Positions 7,085-14,375 of a stretch of 15,947 nucleotides of DNA are shown piece by piece. A program made the position numbers and the translations under genes. The DNA lies in contig SVQJ01000018.1 of assembly GCA_015065395.1 (NCBI GenBank), positions 1 through 15,947 of the forward strand, in the 5' to 3' direction. The notes beneath the pieces are model-generated. The model was not told the origin of the DNA and did no database searches. It was given only the letters and a program-made list of their open reading frames with translations. This DNA comes from Oscillospiraceae bacterium. Its GTDB lineage: Bacteria; Bacillota; Clostridia; Oscillospirales; CAG-272. The stretch's first letter is position 1. Each line of letters begins with the position of its first letter.

Positions 7085-9730
7085 ATGGGTATCATTGCCG
7101 GCGAGAGACGAAAACGCAGGCAGAACGATACGGTGGAATGCAGATATGAGGGACTTTTAGAGGAGGAGATAAGCGAAAATCTTAATAAATACGGCACCAA
7201 TGTGCTCACGAAGAAGAAAAAGGACGGCTTTTTTGCACAGCTTCTTCGAAGCTTTAACGATCCGATAATCAAAATACTGATCGGCGCACTTGTAATAAAC
7301 GCCGTCGTAAGCATGGGAAGGATCAACGTGCCGGAAACATTGGGTATCGCTGCAGCAATCCTCATCGCCACCCTCGTTTCCACGGCATCCGAGTATTCCT
7401 CATCCCTTGCCTACAGCCGCCTCTCCTATCATGCAGACAGCTCAAGTATCACCGTGCGACGTAACGGGAAGATAACAAAAGTCTCACCCGTCCGGATTGC
7501 TGTTGGGGACAGAGTTATTCTGAATGCGGGTATGAGCATTCCTGCGGATGGGGTGCTCTGCTCCGGCGATGTCTATGTAGACCAGGCTTCTCTCACGGGT
7601 GAGAGCCGTGAGATACGTAAAATAGGGCGAAATTTCAACGCATTGGATCCTAAGTCATTTGTTTTTGATCTTCAAAGTGAGAATCAGGTATTCCGTGGGT
7701 CAAATATACTCAAGGGAAGCGGAGAAATGACGGTGCTCCGCGTTGGGGACAGCACCTTTATCGGTGAAATAGCAGGAAGCCTGCAGGAAAATTCCCGACC
7801 GAGCCCGTTAAAGCACAGACTCTCCGATCTTGCCAAAAGTATCGGGATGCTTGGATATGTGGGCGCTGCAATGATAGCCTTTGCATATCTTTTTAACGTC
7901 TTTTTTATAGACAGCGGTATGGATATGTCGGTGGTACAGGCAAAGCTTTGCGATACCTCCTTTGTGATTTCTCAGATACTGCGTGCCGTAACCGTAGCTG
8001 TGTCCGTGGTGGTTGTGGCTGTCCCCGAGGGACTGCCGATGATGATAACCGTTATTCTTTCATCAAACATGAAGAAAATGATGAAAGGCGGCGTGCTTGT
8101 ACGGCGTCTTGTGGGCATCGAAACTGCAGGAAATCTGAACGTTCTGTTCACGGATAAAACAGGAACGCTGACGTCAGGGAAAATGCGCGTTTGCAAAGTT
8201 GCAGGCTGTGATTTTTCTGTGAAAACGGAAAAAATGAGTACGGGGATTCCGAATATAAAGCTTATATCAAAGTGTATATCCTCAGCTTGCACACCCTACG
8301 GAAGTACAACGGAAAAAGCGCTGTGCGCCTTTGCAGGAGGGAAAAGCAAGGTCGTTGAAAGAGATGCCTTCGATTCGGAAAAAAAGTATTCTGCGGCTCT
8401 TTCAGACGATCAGCGTGCATATTATGTGGGTGCGCCGGAGATCTTGCTGAAGGGTTGCCGCGGCGTGTATGACAGCGAAGGGAGAGTGTCTTCTCTTGAT
8501 CCGCTCACTCGCCGCAGTATAACGGCAGAACAGTCCGAAATGTCAGCGGATGCCTGCCGTGTTCTTTGCCTTTGCGTGAAGGATAGCGTAAAAAAGGAAC
8601 AATGGAAGGAAAAAGGCGCAGAGGAGCTTAATTTTATCGCGCTTGTGGCAATAAAGGATCCGCTTCGTCCGGATGCCGCCGTGTGTGTGAGGGATTGTGA
8701 AAAGGCAGGCATCCAGGTGGTAATGGTAACGGGAGATAACCCTGAAACGGCAGCCGCCGTTGCCCGTGAAGCAGGTATAATCACCAAGAAAAAAAACAGG
8801 GTGCTCCCCTCCGAGTATATGCATAAAATGACGGACAGTGAGCTTCTCGCCGTCTTGCCGGAGCTTGCCGTCGTGTCGAGAGCTCTTCCTTCCGATAAGA
8901 TCCGCCTGGTTCACCTTTGCGAGAGTGCAGGAAAGGTCGTGGGAATGACGGGTGACGGAATAAACGATGCCCCGGCTCTGAAAGCCGCAGACGTGGGATT
9001 TGCCATGGGAAGCGGTACGGATATAGCCAAGGAGGCAGGAGATATAGTAATAACCGATGATAGCTTCCCGTCAATAACCAGAGCGGTGCTGTACGGCAGA
9101 ACAATATTCCAAAGTATACAAAAATTCATAGTGTTTCAGCTTCTCATGAACCTTTCTGCTATGGGAATATCTCTTATAGGCCCGTTCGTCGGTATAGACA
9201 GCCCGGTAACGGTAATACAGATGCTGTGGGTGAATATAATTATGGATACCCTGGGCGGACTTGCCTTTGCCGGCGAGCCTGCGCTTCGCAGATATATGCT
9301 ACGATCAAGCCCGCCGAGAGACGCAAAAATACTCACGAAAGCAATGCTTGGTCAGATTTTCATAACGGGAACCTATACTCTCGCGCTTGGAATGTTCTTT
9401 CTTAAAAGCCCGGTTGTGCATAGGCTTTTCGGCTCAGACGATACCTATCATCTCACAGCTTTCTTTGCAATGTTTATTTTCTGCGGGATATTCAATTCAT
9501 TTAACGCAAGGACGGAAGAGATCAATATTTTTTCCCATATTGCAGGGAATAAACCGTTCATATTCATAATGACCCTGGTGGCGGCAGTGCAGCTTCTGAT
9601 AATTTATTTCGGAGGCGAGATGTTTCGATGCACCCCCCTTGAAATACGCCACCTTTTGTATGCTGCCCTCATAGCGTCCACGGTGATCCCTGCCGATATG
9701 CTGAGAAAGCTTATCTTCAGAAAAAGATAA
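7085..9730 (+). CDS. P2-type cation (probably Ca2+) transporting ATPase
   Basis: An 881-residue membrane P-type ATPase. In order: N-terminal P2 element YEGLLEEEISENLNKYGTN (21-39), actuator TGES (171-174), M4 PEGLP (314-318), phosphorylation site DKTGTLT (D357), TGDNP (549-553), hinge MTGDGINDAP (621-630), and M6 VNIIMDTLGGLAFAGEP (716-732), which resembles plasma-membrane-type Ca2+ pumps (VNLIMDTLASLALATEP). Ca2+ export is therefore the likely role. The nucleotide-binding motif normally KGAPE is VGAPE (448-452), losing the conserved Lys. The start is uncertain: ATG 7085 lacks a good ribosome site, GTG 7133 is an alternative, and an in-frame stop at 7040-7042 excludes longer forms. TATAAT at 7017-7022 has only a weak -35. 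No clear terminator follows. Confidence 0.9.
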   Translation: MGIIAGERRKRRQNDTVECRYEGLLEEEISENLNKYGTNVLTKKKKDGFFAQLLRSFNDPIIKILIGALVINAVVSMGRINVPETLGIAAAILIATLVSTASEYSSSLAYSRLSYHADSSSITVRRNGKITKVSPVRIAVGDRVILNAGMSIPADGVLCSGDVYVDQASLTGESREIRKIGRNFNALDPKSFVFDLQSENQVFRGSNILKGSGEMTVLRVGDSTFIGEIAGSLQENSRPSPLKHRLSDLAKSIGMLGYVGAAMIAFAYLFNVFFIDSGMDMSVVQAKLCDTSFVISQILRAVTVAVSVVVVAVPEGLPMMITVILSSNMKKMMKGGVLVRRLVGIETAGNLNVLFTDKTGTLTSGKMRVCKVAGCDFSVKTEKMSTGIPNIKLISKCISSACTPYGSTTEKALCAFAGGKSKVVERDAFDSEKKYSAALSDDQRAYYVGAPEILLKGCRGVYDSEGRVSSLDPLTRRSITAEQSEMSADACRVLCLCVKDSVKKEQWKEKGAEELNFIALVAIKDPLRPDAAVCVRDCEKAGIQVVMVTGDNPETAAAVAREAGIITKKKNRVLPSEYMHKMTDSELLAVLPELAVVSRALPSDKIRLVHLCESAGKVVGMTGDGINDAPALKAADVGFAMGSGTDIAKEAGDIVITDDSFPSITRAVLYGRTIFQSIQKFIVFQLLMNLSAMGISLIGPFVGIDSPVTVIQMLWVNIIMDTLGGLAFAGEPALRRYMLRSSPPRDAKILTKAMLGQIFITGTYTLALGMFFLKSPVVHRLFGSDDTYHLTAFFAMFIFCGIFNSFNARTEEINIFSHIAGNKPFIFIMTLVAAVQLLIIYFGGEMFRCTPLEIRHLLYAALIASTVIPADMLRKLIFRKR

Positions 9731-9823
9731 CCCCTGCCATGTATTATGACGGGCTTGTGTACTTTTTTATTGCCTGTAAAATGTTACAAGAAAGTTCATC
9801 GTCGGTTTACAACAAAGAGAACG

Positions 9824-10145
9824 TTAAATTTGCGGTTTGACGAGGAGAAACGGTCGCTTTTTTGAAAAAAAGCTCTGCAAAAAACTTTAAGAATGGGTCT
9901 TGCTGAAGTTTGCAAGGCAAAAGGCGTCGCCAAAGCAGAAATCTGCTTTGGCTTGGGCACCGCAGGTGCCGTAACCTAAAAAGAGGGCTGAACAAAAAAT
10001 GAACGAGCTCATTTTTTTGTTCAGCCTTCTTTTTAGGGCCTTTTTGCCTTTTAGCTATCTTTGTCTTCTTAAAGTTCCTTTGGTTCTTTCCTTTCAAGGA
10101 AAGAACAGAAACATCTTTTATCTCCTCGTCAAACCGGAATTTGAA
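9824..10145 (-). repeat. 322-bp palindromic repeat (copy 2, inverted relative to copy 1)
   Basis: The reverse complement of this stretch aligns with copy 1 along its whole length, by eye well above 80 percent identical. Terminal inverted repeats are at 9824-9848 and 10121-10145 and share CGGTTTGACGAGGAGA. The same internal hairpins occur: GTTCTTTCCTT/AAGGAAAGAAC, GCCAAAGCAGA/TCTGCTTTGGC, GGCACC/GGTGCC and a central palindrome (9975-10037). The central stem differs in sequence from copy 1 but stays self-complementary. No coding sequence is evident. The 93 bases between the ATPase stop and this element hold nothing I can name. Confidence 0.85.
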
Positions 10146-10156
10146 GGGAATCATCT

Positions 10157-10196
10157 AAAAAGGCTGAAGAAGCGATTTCGCTTTTTCAGCCTTTTT
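10157..10196 (-). terminator. terminator of the acyl-CoA synthetase fusion gene (bidirectional)
   Basis: An 18-base arm (10157-10174) pairs with 10179-10196, with one mismatch and an ATTT loop. On the minus strand it follows the stop codon by about 20 bases and ends in TTTTT. The A run on the opposite side makes it able to stop plus-strand transcripts too. Confidence 0.85.
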
Positions 10197-10216
10197 GATA
10201 ATGTTATACATACGCT

Positions 10217-12739
10217 TTATGCGGTAACGATCTTGCTTGCATCGGTAAGATCAAGCATTTTGACAGCATCCTCACGCATTTTGTATTTCAGTATTTTTCC
10301 TGCCGCATTCATGGGAAATGAGCTGACAAATGCGACATATCTGGGAACCTTGTGCTTTGCCATGTGATCAAGAACGTATTTTTTGATCTCATCGGCGCTT
10401 GAGGTTTCTCCCTCCTTCAGTATAACGCAGGCCATTATCTCCTCACCGTAAGCCTTATCGGGAACACCGATGACCTGAACGTCACTCACCTTGGGATGGG
10501 TGTATATAAAGTCCTCGATCTCCTTTGGGTAGATATTTTCTCCGCCGCGGATTATCATGTCCTTTATACGTCCGGTGACCTTGTAGTTGCCGTCGGGGAG
10601 CCTGCGGCAAAGATCTCCCGTGTGGAGCCAGCCGTCCTTGTCGATAGCGGCGGCGGTGGCCTCCGGCATCTTGTAATATCCCTTCATGATATTATATCCT
10701 CTTGCAACGAATTCGCCGTCGCAATTATCGGGAAGCTCCTCTCCCGTTTCGGGATCAACGATCTTGCATTCCACTCCGAAAATAGGACCGCCGACTGTAT
10801 TGACACGTGTTTCAATGGTATCCGTTGTTTTGGACATGGTGGTAGCGGGAGAAGCCTCTGTCTGACCGTAGGTGATACAGATATCCTTCATGTTCATTTT
10901 ATCAATGACCTGCTCCATGACCTTTATGGGGCAGGGGCTTCCTGCCATGATGCCCGTGCGCATATTTGAAAAATCGGTTTTTTCAAAGTCCGGATGGGAA
11001 AGCATTGCGATAAACATCGTGGGAACGCCGTGAAAACAAGTTATCTTTTCACGGTTGATACAGTCAAGTCCCTTGGTGGGAGAGAAGGCGGGAATGGGGC
11101 TCATGGTTACTCCGTGGGTCATGGAAGCGGTCATCGCAAGAACCATGCCGAAGCAATGGAACATGGGCACCTGTATCATCATTCTGTCCGCTGTGGAAAG
11201 ATCCATGCAGTCGCCGATAGCCTTGCCGTTATTAACGACATTGTAATGTGTGAGCATAACTCCCTTGGGAAAGCCTGTGGTACCTGAGGTATACTGCATA
11301 TTGCAAACGTCGTGCTTGTCGATCATGCTTGCACGGCGGTAGACCTCCTCGTGAGGAACGCCGTCGCCGGCAGCCAACGCCTCCTCCCAGTTCCAGCATC
11401 CGGGTTGGGTGGATTCACAGGTGATGATATTTCTGAGGAAGGGCAGCTTTCTGAAGTGAAGAGGATGCCCCTTTTTTGCGTCCTTAAGCTCGGGGAGAAG
11501 ATCGTTAATTATCTTGATATAGTCCGAGTCCTTATATGCATCGCACATGACAAGGGTGTGAGTGTCAGACTGACGGAGGAGATATTCAAGCTCGTGGATC
11601 TTGTATGCAGTATTAACCGTGACCAGCACGGCGCCGATCTTCACTGTTGCCCAAAAGGTAATATACCATGCGGGGATGTTGGTTGCCCATATAGCAACAT
11701 GGTCCCCCGGCTTGACCCCCATGGCAATGAGAGAACGGGCAAAAGCATCAACGTCGTCGCGGAATTCGGGATAAGTGCGTGTATAATCGCAGGTAGTGTA
11801 ACGGAAAGCGTACTGATCGGGGAACTCAAGGCACATACGGTCAAGTATCTGGGGGAAGGTGTAATCAATGAGCTTTTCCTTTTCCCAAACATATTTGCCC
11901 CGCCCGTCAAGACTGGTCTGAAGGTGTCCTCCGCTGTCAGAAACACCGATAATGCGGTTCATGTAATCAACGAAATGAGGGAAAACGATACCGGGGCTTT
12001 GGAGATCCGGCATATATCTTTTCAGCCATTCCAGAGAAACATATCCTTCGTAGTTTATGGAGCGGAGCGCCCCCATAAAATCCTCGATGGGAAGATCGCC
12101 CTCGCCCATCATTCTGTATTCAACGCTCTGTCCGTTCATAACGGAGTCCTTGATATGGGTATATTTAATGTATGCCCCCAGATTCTGAACGGTCGAGGCA
12201 GCGCTCTCGCCGGCAAAGCGGTAAGGATGATGCACGTCCCACAGAGCGGCAACATTATCGCTTGCAACGCAGTTGAGAACGTTTGCAAGGCGTGCGGTAT
12301 CTGTATAGACACCGTTTGTTTCAACAAGAAGGGTAATGCCTGCCTCTTCCGCGTAGGGGGCAAGAATTCTCAGAGTATCGATAACGATCTCGTCATCAAA
12401 ATCGGTGGTGGGCTCTGCGGTGCGGTCACCCAGAACTCTTATATAATCGGAGCCGAGCCTTTTTGCAAGGTCGATGTATTTGCGAAGGGAGTCAATATTG
12501 AAATCCTTGTTTTCAGCAAAGCGGAGGGCGCAGTCGGAGGAAAGGCAAGGGATCTCAAGGCGAAGCTTTCTCAGCTTTTCGATGGTGGTCTCAATATTTT
12601 CTCCGCTGAAGGGGTCTGTGTATATTCCGTTGCCCATGCCTCTCAGCTCAATGCCCGAGAAGCCAAAATCTTTTGCCATAGCATAGATATCCGACCAGGA
12701 AAAATCGGGACATCCCAAAGTAGAAAATGCGAGTTTCAT
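10217..12739 (-). CDS. fusion of xylose-isomerase-like TIM barrel and AMP-forming acyl-CoA synthetase
   Basis: An 840-residue bifunctional-looking protein. Residues 1-265 are a sugar-phosphate isomerase/epimerase (AP-endonuclease-2-like) TIM barrel with likely metal ligands intact: E140 in LLVETN, D168 and H171 in ALWDVHH, H195 in KYTHIKD, and E237 in SLEWL. After a short linker, residues 285-835 are an AMP-forming acyl-CoA synthetase: P-loop YTSGTTGFPKG (483-493), YGQTEASP (624-631), GWLHTGDL (703-710), GRIKDMIIRGGENIYPKEIE (723-742), and catalytic Lys815 in AAGKILK. This half should make acyl-AMP and then acyl-CoA; the acid is unknown. No stop, frameshift or internal ribosome site separates the halves. 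ATG 12739 is chosen for AAAGGAA upstream; a longer in-frame reading would run into the T-box terminator. It is transcribed alone under the T-box leader. Confidence 0.9.
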   Translation of the reverse strand: MKLAFSTLGCPDFSWSDIYAMAKDFGFSGIELRGMGNGIYTDPFSGENIETTIEKLRKLRLEIPCLSSDCALRFAENKDFNIDSLRKYIDLAKRLGSDYIRVLGDRTAEPTTDFDDEIVIDTLRILAPYAEEAGITLLVETNGVYTDTARLANVLNCVASDNVAALWDVHHPYRFAGESAASTVQNLGAYIKYTHIKDSVMNGQSVEYRMMGEGDLPIEDFMGALRSINYEGYVSLEWLKRYMPDLQSPGIVFPHFVDYMNRIIGVSDSGGHLQTSLDGRGKYVWEKEKLIDYTFPQILDRMCLEFPDQYAFRYTTCDYTRTYPEFRDDVDAFARSLIAMGVKPGDHVAIWATNIPAWYITFWATVKIGAVLVTVNTAYKIHELEYLLRQSDTHTLVMCDAYKDSDYIKIINDLLPELKDAKKGHPLHFRKLPFLRNIITCESTQPGCWNWEEALAAGDGVPHEEVYRRASMIDKHDVCNMQYTSGTTGFPKGVMLTHYNVVNNGKAIGDCMDLSTADRMMIQVPMFHCFGMVLAMTASMTHGVTMSPIPAFSPTKGLDCINREKITCFHGVPTMFIAMLSHPDFEKTDFSNMRTGIMAGSPCPIKVMEQVIDKMNMKDICITYGQTEASPATTMSKTTDTIETRVNTVGGPIFGVECKIVDPETGEELPDNCDGEFVARGYNIMKGYYKMPEATAAAIDKDGWLHTGDLCRRLPDGNYKVTGRIKDMIIRGGENIYPKEIEDFIYTHPKVSDVQVIGVPDKAYGEEIMACVILKEGETSSADEIKKYVLDHMAKHKVPRYVAFVSSFPMNAAGKILKYKMREDAVKMLDLTDASKIVTA

Positions 12740-12784
12740 AATAAAAAGTTCCTTTCGGTGAGTATTTGCAGAAGGGGAGAAAAC

Positions 12785-13035
12785 AAAAAAGCCTCCGTCT
12801 CTGCACTGTTGCAAGAGACGAAAGCAAAACTTCCGCGGTACCACTCTTGTTGACGCCTAAGCGTCCGCTCTTGGGCACTTCATGCCCGATCCTATGATAA
12901 CGGAGGAATCCGGTCAAGCCTACTTGTATTTCAGCCGACAGCTCAAGGGAGAGAAGCTTCGTATCATTGATGCCTCTCACCGACCGGCATCTCTCTGAAA
13001 CAGATACTGTGAAGCGTAGACCCTGTCATCGCTTT
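12785..13035 (-). promoter_or_regulatory. T-box leader (tRNA-sensing riboswitch) upstream of the acyl-CoA synthetase fusion
   Basis: Read on the minus strand, the leader has the T-box landmarks in order: GCGATGACAGGG (stem I base and GA kink-turn), CAGAGAG (AG bulge), distal loop GGTGAGA inside an ATGCC/GGCAT stem, and CCCTTGAGCTGTC closing stem I. These are followed by hairpins GGGCA/TGCCC and GACGC/GCGTC, then the T-box sequence AAGAGTGGTACCGCGGAA (12831-12848). The terminator stem is GCTTTCGTCTCT with AGAGACGGAGGC (12791-12824), followed by six T. AAGAG of the T-box can instead pair with CTCTT of the terminator arm, giving the antiterminator. The UGGU bulge predicts a tRNA with discriminator A. 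The specifier is ambiguous (CUC Leu favoured; UUC, GCU, UCU possible). Known T-boxes mostly control aminoacyl-tRNA synthetase and amino-acid genes. Confidence 0.92.
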
Positions 13036-13041
13036 TCAAAT

Positions 13042-13070
13042 ATTTTAGCATAGGCACAGTATCTTGTCAA
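13042..13070 (-). promoter_or_regulatory. sigma-A promoter of the T-box transcript
   Basis: On the minus strand, consensus TTGACA (13065-13070), 17-base spacer and TAAAAT (13042-13047) preceded by TGC (extended -10). The start near 13035 places stem I at the very 5' end of the RNA. Confidence 0.85.
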
Positions 13071-13114
13071 GGACTTTTTCACTAAAAACATAAAATTAAA
13101 AATCGCCGATTTAC

Positions 13115-13143
13115 TGTACAATCACGAAAAAATGTGGTAAAAT
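13115..13143 (+). promoter_or_regulatory. promoter of the nucleoside-hydrolase-like gene
   Basis: TGTACA (13115-13120), 17-base spacer and TAAAAT (13138-13143) with TGG upstream. It diverges from the T-box promoter, with about 45 bases between the two -35 boxes. Confidence 0.6.
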
Positions 13144-13175
13144 GAAAAAAAGAAATGTACGAAAGGACTTTTGTT

Positions 13176-14084
13176 ATGAAAAAAGCGATCCCCCTTATAT
13201 TTGACACCGATATCGGAAGCGATATCGACGATACCTGGGCGCTGGCCATGGCGCTGAAGAGCCCTGAGATCGATCTTAAAATGGTTTCTGTAAACGGCTT
13301 TGGAACAGACTATCAGGCAAGGCTCAGCGCAAAAATACTTTCCGTTGCCGGCAGAGAGGACGTTATCGTGGCCAAAGGCCGCTCAACTGATATGGATCCC
13401 AGATACCAGGAGGAATGGATCGGAGACTACAGCATTGAGGATTATCCCAATTATAAGGATAATGCGGCGCAGGCTATAGTAGATTATGTTATGACCTCTG
13501 ATGAAGAGGTGACCATCCTTGTAGCAGGTGCATCCACCAATATTGCAGATGCGTATAAGATAGATCCCCGTATCGCAAATAAATGCAAGATCGTTGCTAT
13601 CGGCGGCGTTATTTATAACGGCCATTGCGGCGGCTGGTATCCTCCCTTGGGAAGCGATTGGAACGTAAAATGTGATGTAGAGTCCTGGAACGAGGGCCTT
13701 GTAAAGTCAGATATCCCCGTAGAGCTTCTTCCCCTTGATGTAACGGGCAATCTGTATCTTGATGAGGGATATTATTCACGTATCAAGGCTTGTGCCGAAA
13801 AGGATCCTGTAATAAAGGCTCTTTGTGAAAATTTTGAAGTATGGGCTAAAAATATCGAATGGGGCGGACAGGGCGGTACCAGCGCGCTTTTCGATACCGT
13901 GGGAGTATATGCCTGCTTCACGAAGGAGAATCTTGAATATCAGGTTCTTCCCATATATGCTAATGATGCGGCACAGACCCTTATCGACCCCGAGCGAGGA
14001 AAGGAAATGAACGTTGCTCTCCGTTGGGGCGACAAGGAAAAATTCCGCAAATTCCTGACCGCGAGACTTTGCGGGGAGATATGA
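13176..14084 (+). CDS. inosine/uridine-preferring nucleoside hydrolase family protein
   Basis: A 302-residue cytoplasmic protein of the nucleoside hydrolase family, which splits nucleosides into base and ribose using a Ca2+ held by the N-terminal aspartate cluster. The cluster is present as DTDIGSDIDD (10-19). Further family positions are ILVAGASTNIADA (in place of the usual GPLTNxA), the Asn/Asp segment SDWNVKCDVESWN, and a late conserved Asp in SALFDTVGVY. The catalytic His that normally precedes that Asp is Phe here, so the substrate or activity may differ. ATG 13176 is chosen for AAAGGA (13162-13167); an upstream in-frame ATG at 13155 lacks spacing. It has its own promoter. A link with the nucleoside importer in this window is plausible but inferred. 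Confidence 0.88.
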   Translation: MKKAIPLIFDTDIGSDIDDTWALAMALKSPEIDLKMVSVNGFGTDYQARLSAKILSVAGREDVIVAKGRSTDMDPRYQEEWIGDYSIEDYPNYKDNAAQAIVDYVMTSDEEVTILVAGASTNIADAYKIDPRIANKCKIVAIGGVIYNGHCGGWYPPLGSDWNVKCDVESWNEGLVKSDIPVELLPLDVTGNLYLDEGYYSRIKACAEKDPVIKALCENFEVWAKNIEWGGQGGTSALFDTVGVYACFTKENLEYQVLPIYANDAAQTLIDPERGKEMNVALRWGDKEKFRKFLTARLCGEI

Positions 14085-14090
14085 TAAGAT

Positions 14091-14120
14091 CAGCTTGTCG
14101 ATAAAGTTATCGACAAGCTG
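14091..14120 (+). other. perfect 14-bp hairpin after the nucleoside hydrolase gene
   Basis: CAGCTTGTCGATAA (14091-14104) pairs perfectly with TTATCGACAAGCTG (14107-14120) around a 2-nt loop, 6 bases after the stop codon. No T run follows, so it is not a standard terminator; it could stabilise the mRNA 3' end. Confidence 0.65.
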
Positions 14121-14124
14121 CTTC

Positions 14125-14342
14125 GGACTGTCGAGAAGGATGCAGATTTCGTTTTTCGGGGCTCGTCGGCGTACAAAGGTACGACAGAGACCCGAAAAAC
14201 GAAAAGCAAAAAAACTCCGATTCTTCGGGGGGGTCTCGGTTAAACCATAAACAACTGCACACACCACCTTTTCAGATGTAAGAGATGTTACTTGCTCTCT
14301 TTAACTTGCCTATAGGGAGGTCTGCGCCTTTTTCGACAGCCT
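14125..14342 (+). repeat. structured non-coding stretch with imperfect terminal inverted repeats
   Basis: The ends are complementary over about 22 bases (14125-14146 with 14321-14342, roughly 16 matches), including CTGTCGA/TCGACAG and GCAGA/TCTGC. Inside, TTTCGTTTTTCGGG (14147-14160) pairs exactly with CCCGAAAAACGAAA (14191-14204) and encloses a CGTAC/GTACG hairpin. GAGACCC (14187-14193) could alternatively pair with GGGTCTC (14231-14237). No coding sequence is evident. It may be a small mobile repeat or a structured RNA; with one copy in view I cannot decide. Confidence 0.5.
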
Positions 14343-14343
14343 G

Positions 14344-14366
14344 AAACCGGCATTTGCCGGTTTTTT
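14344..14366 (+). terminator. intrinsic terminator
   Basis: AAACCGGCA (14344-14352) pairs with TGCCGGTTT (14355-14363), and the T run extends to 14366. It would end transcripts from the nucleoside hydrolase gene and the structured stretch, and lies just beyond the 3' end of the convergent TetR-type gene. Confidence 0.85.
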
Positions 14367-14375
14367 CTTTTCTTA

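Noticed and set aside
12740..12844. In-frame 35-codon N-terminal extension of the fusion gene
   Set aside because: It runs through the T-box and terminator. The ATG at 12739 has the ribosome site and matches the start of the TIM barrel.
11312..12853. A 513-codon open frame on the plus strand
   Set aside because: It lies wholly antisense to the acyl-CoA synthetase fusion and part of its leader, matches no recognisable family, and is a by-product of the codon use of the real gene.
14231..14250. GTTAAAC resembling an integron attC core
   Set aside because: There is no matching RYYYAAC partner at a suitable distance and no integrase or cassette array.
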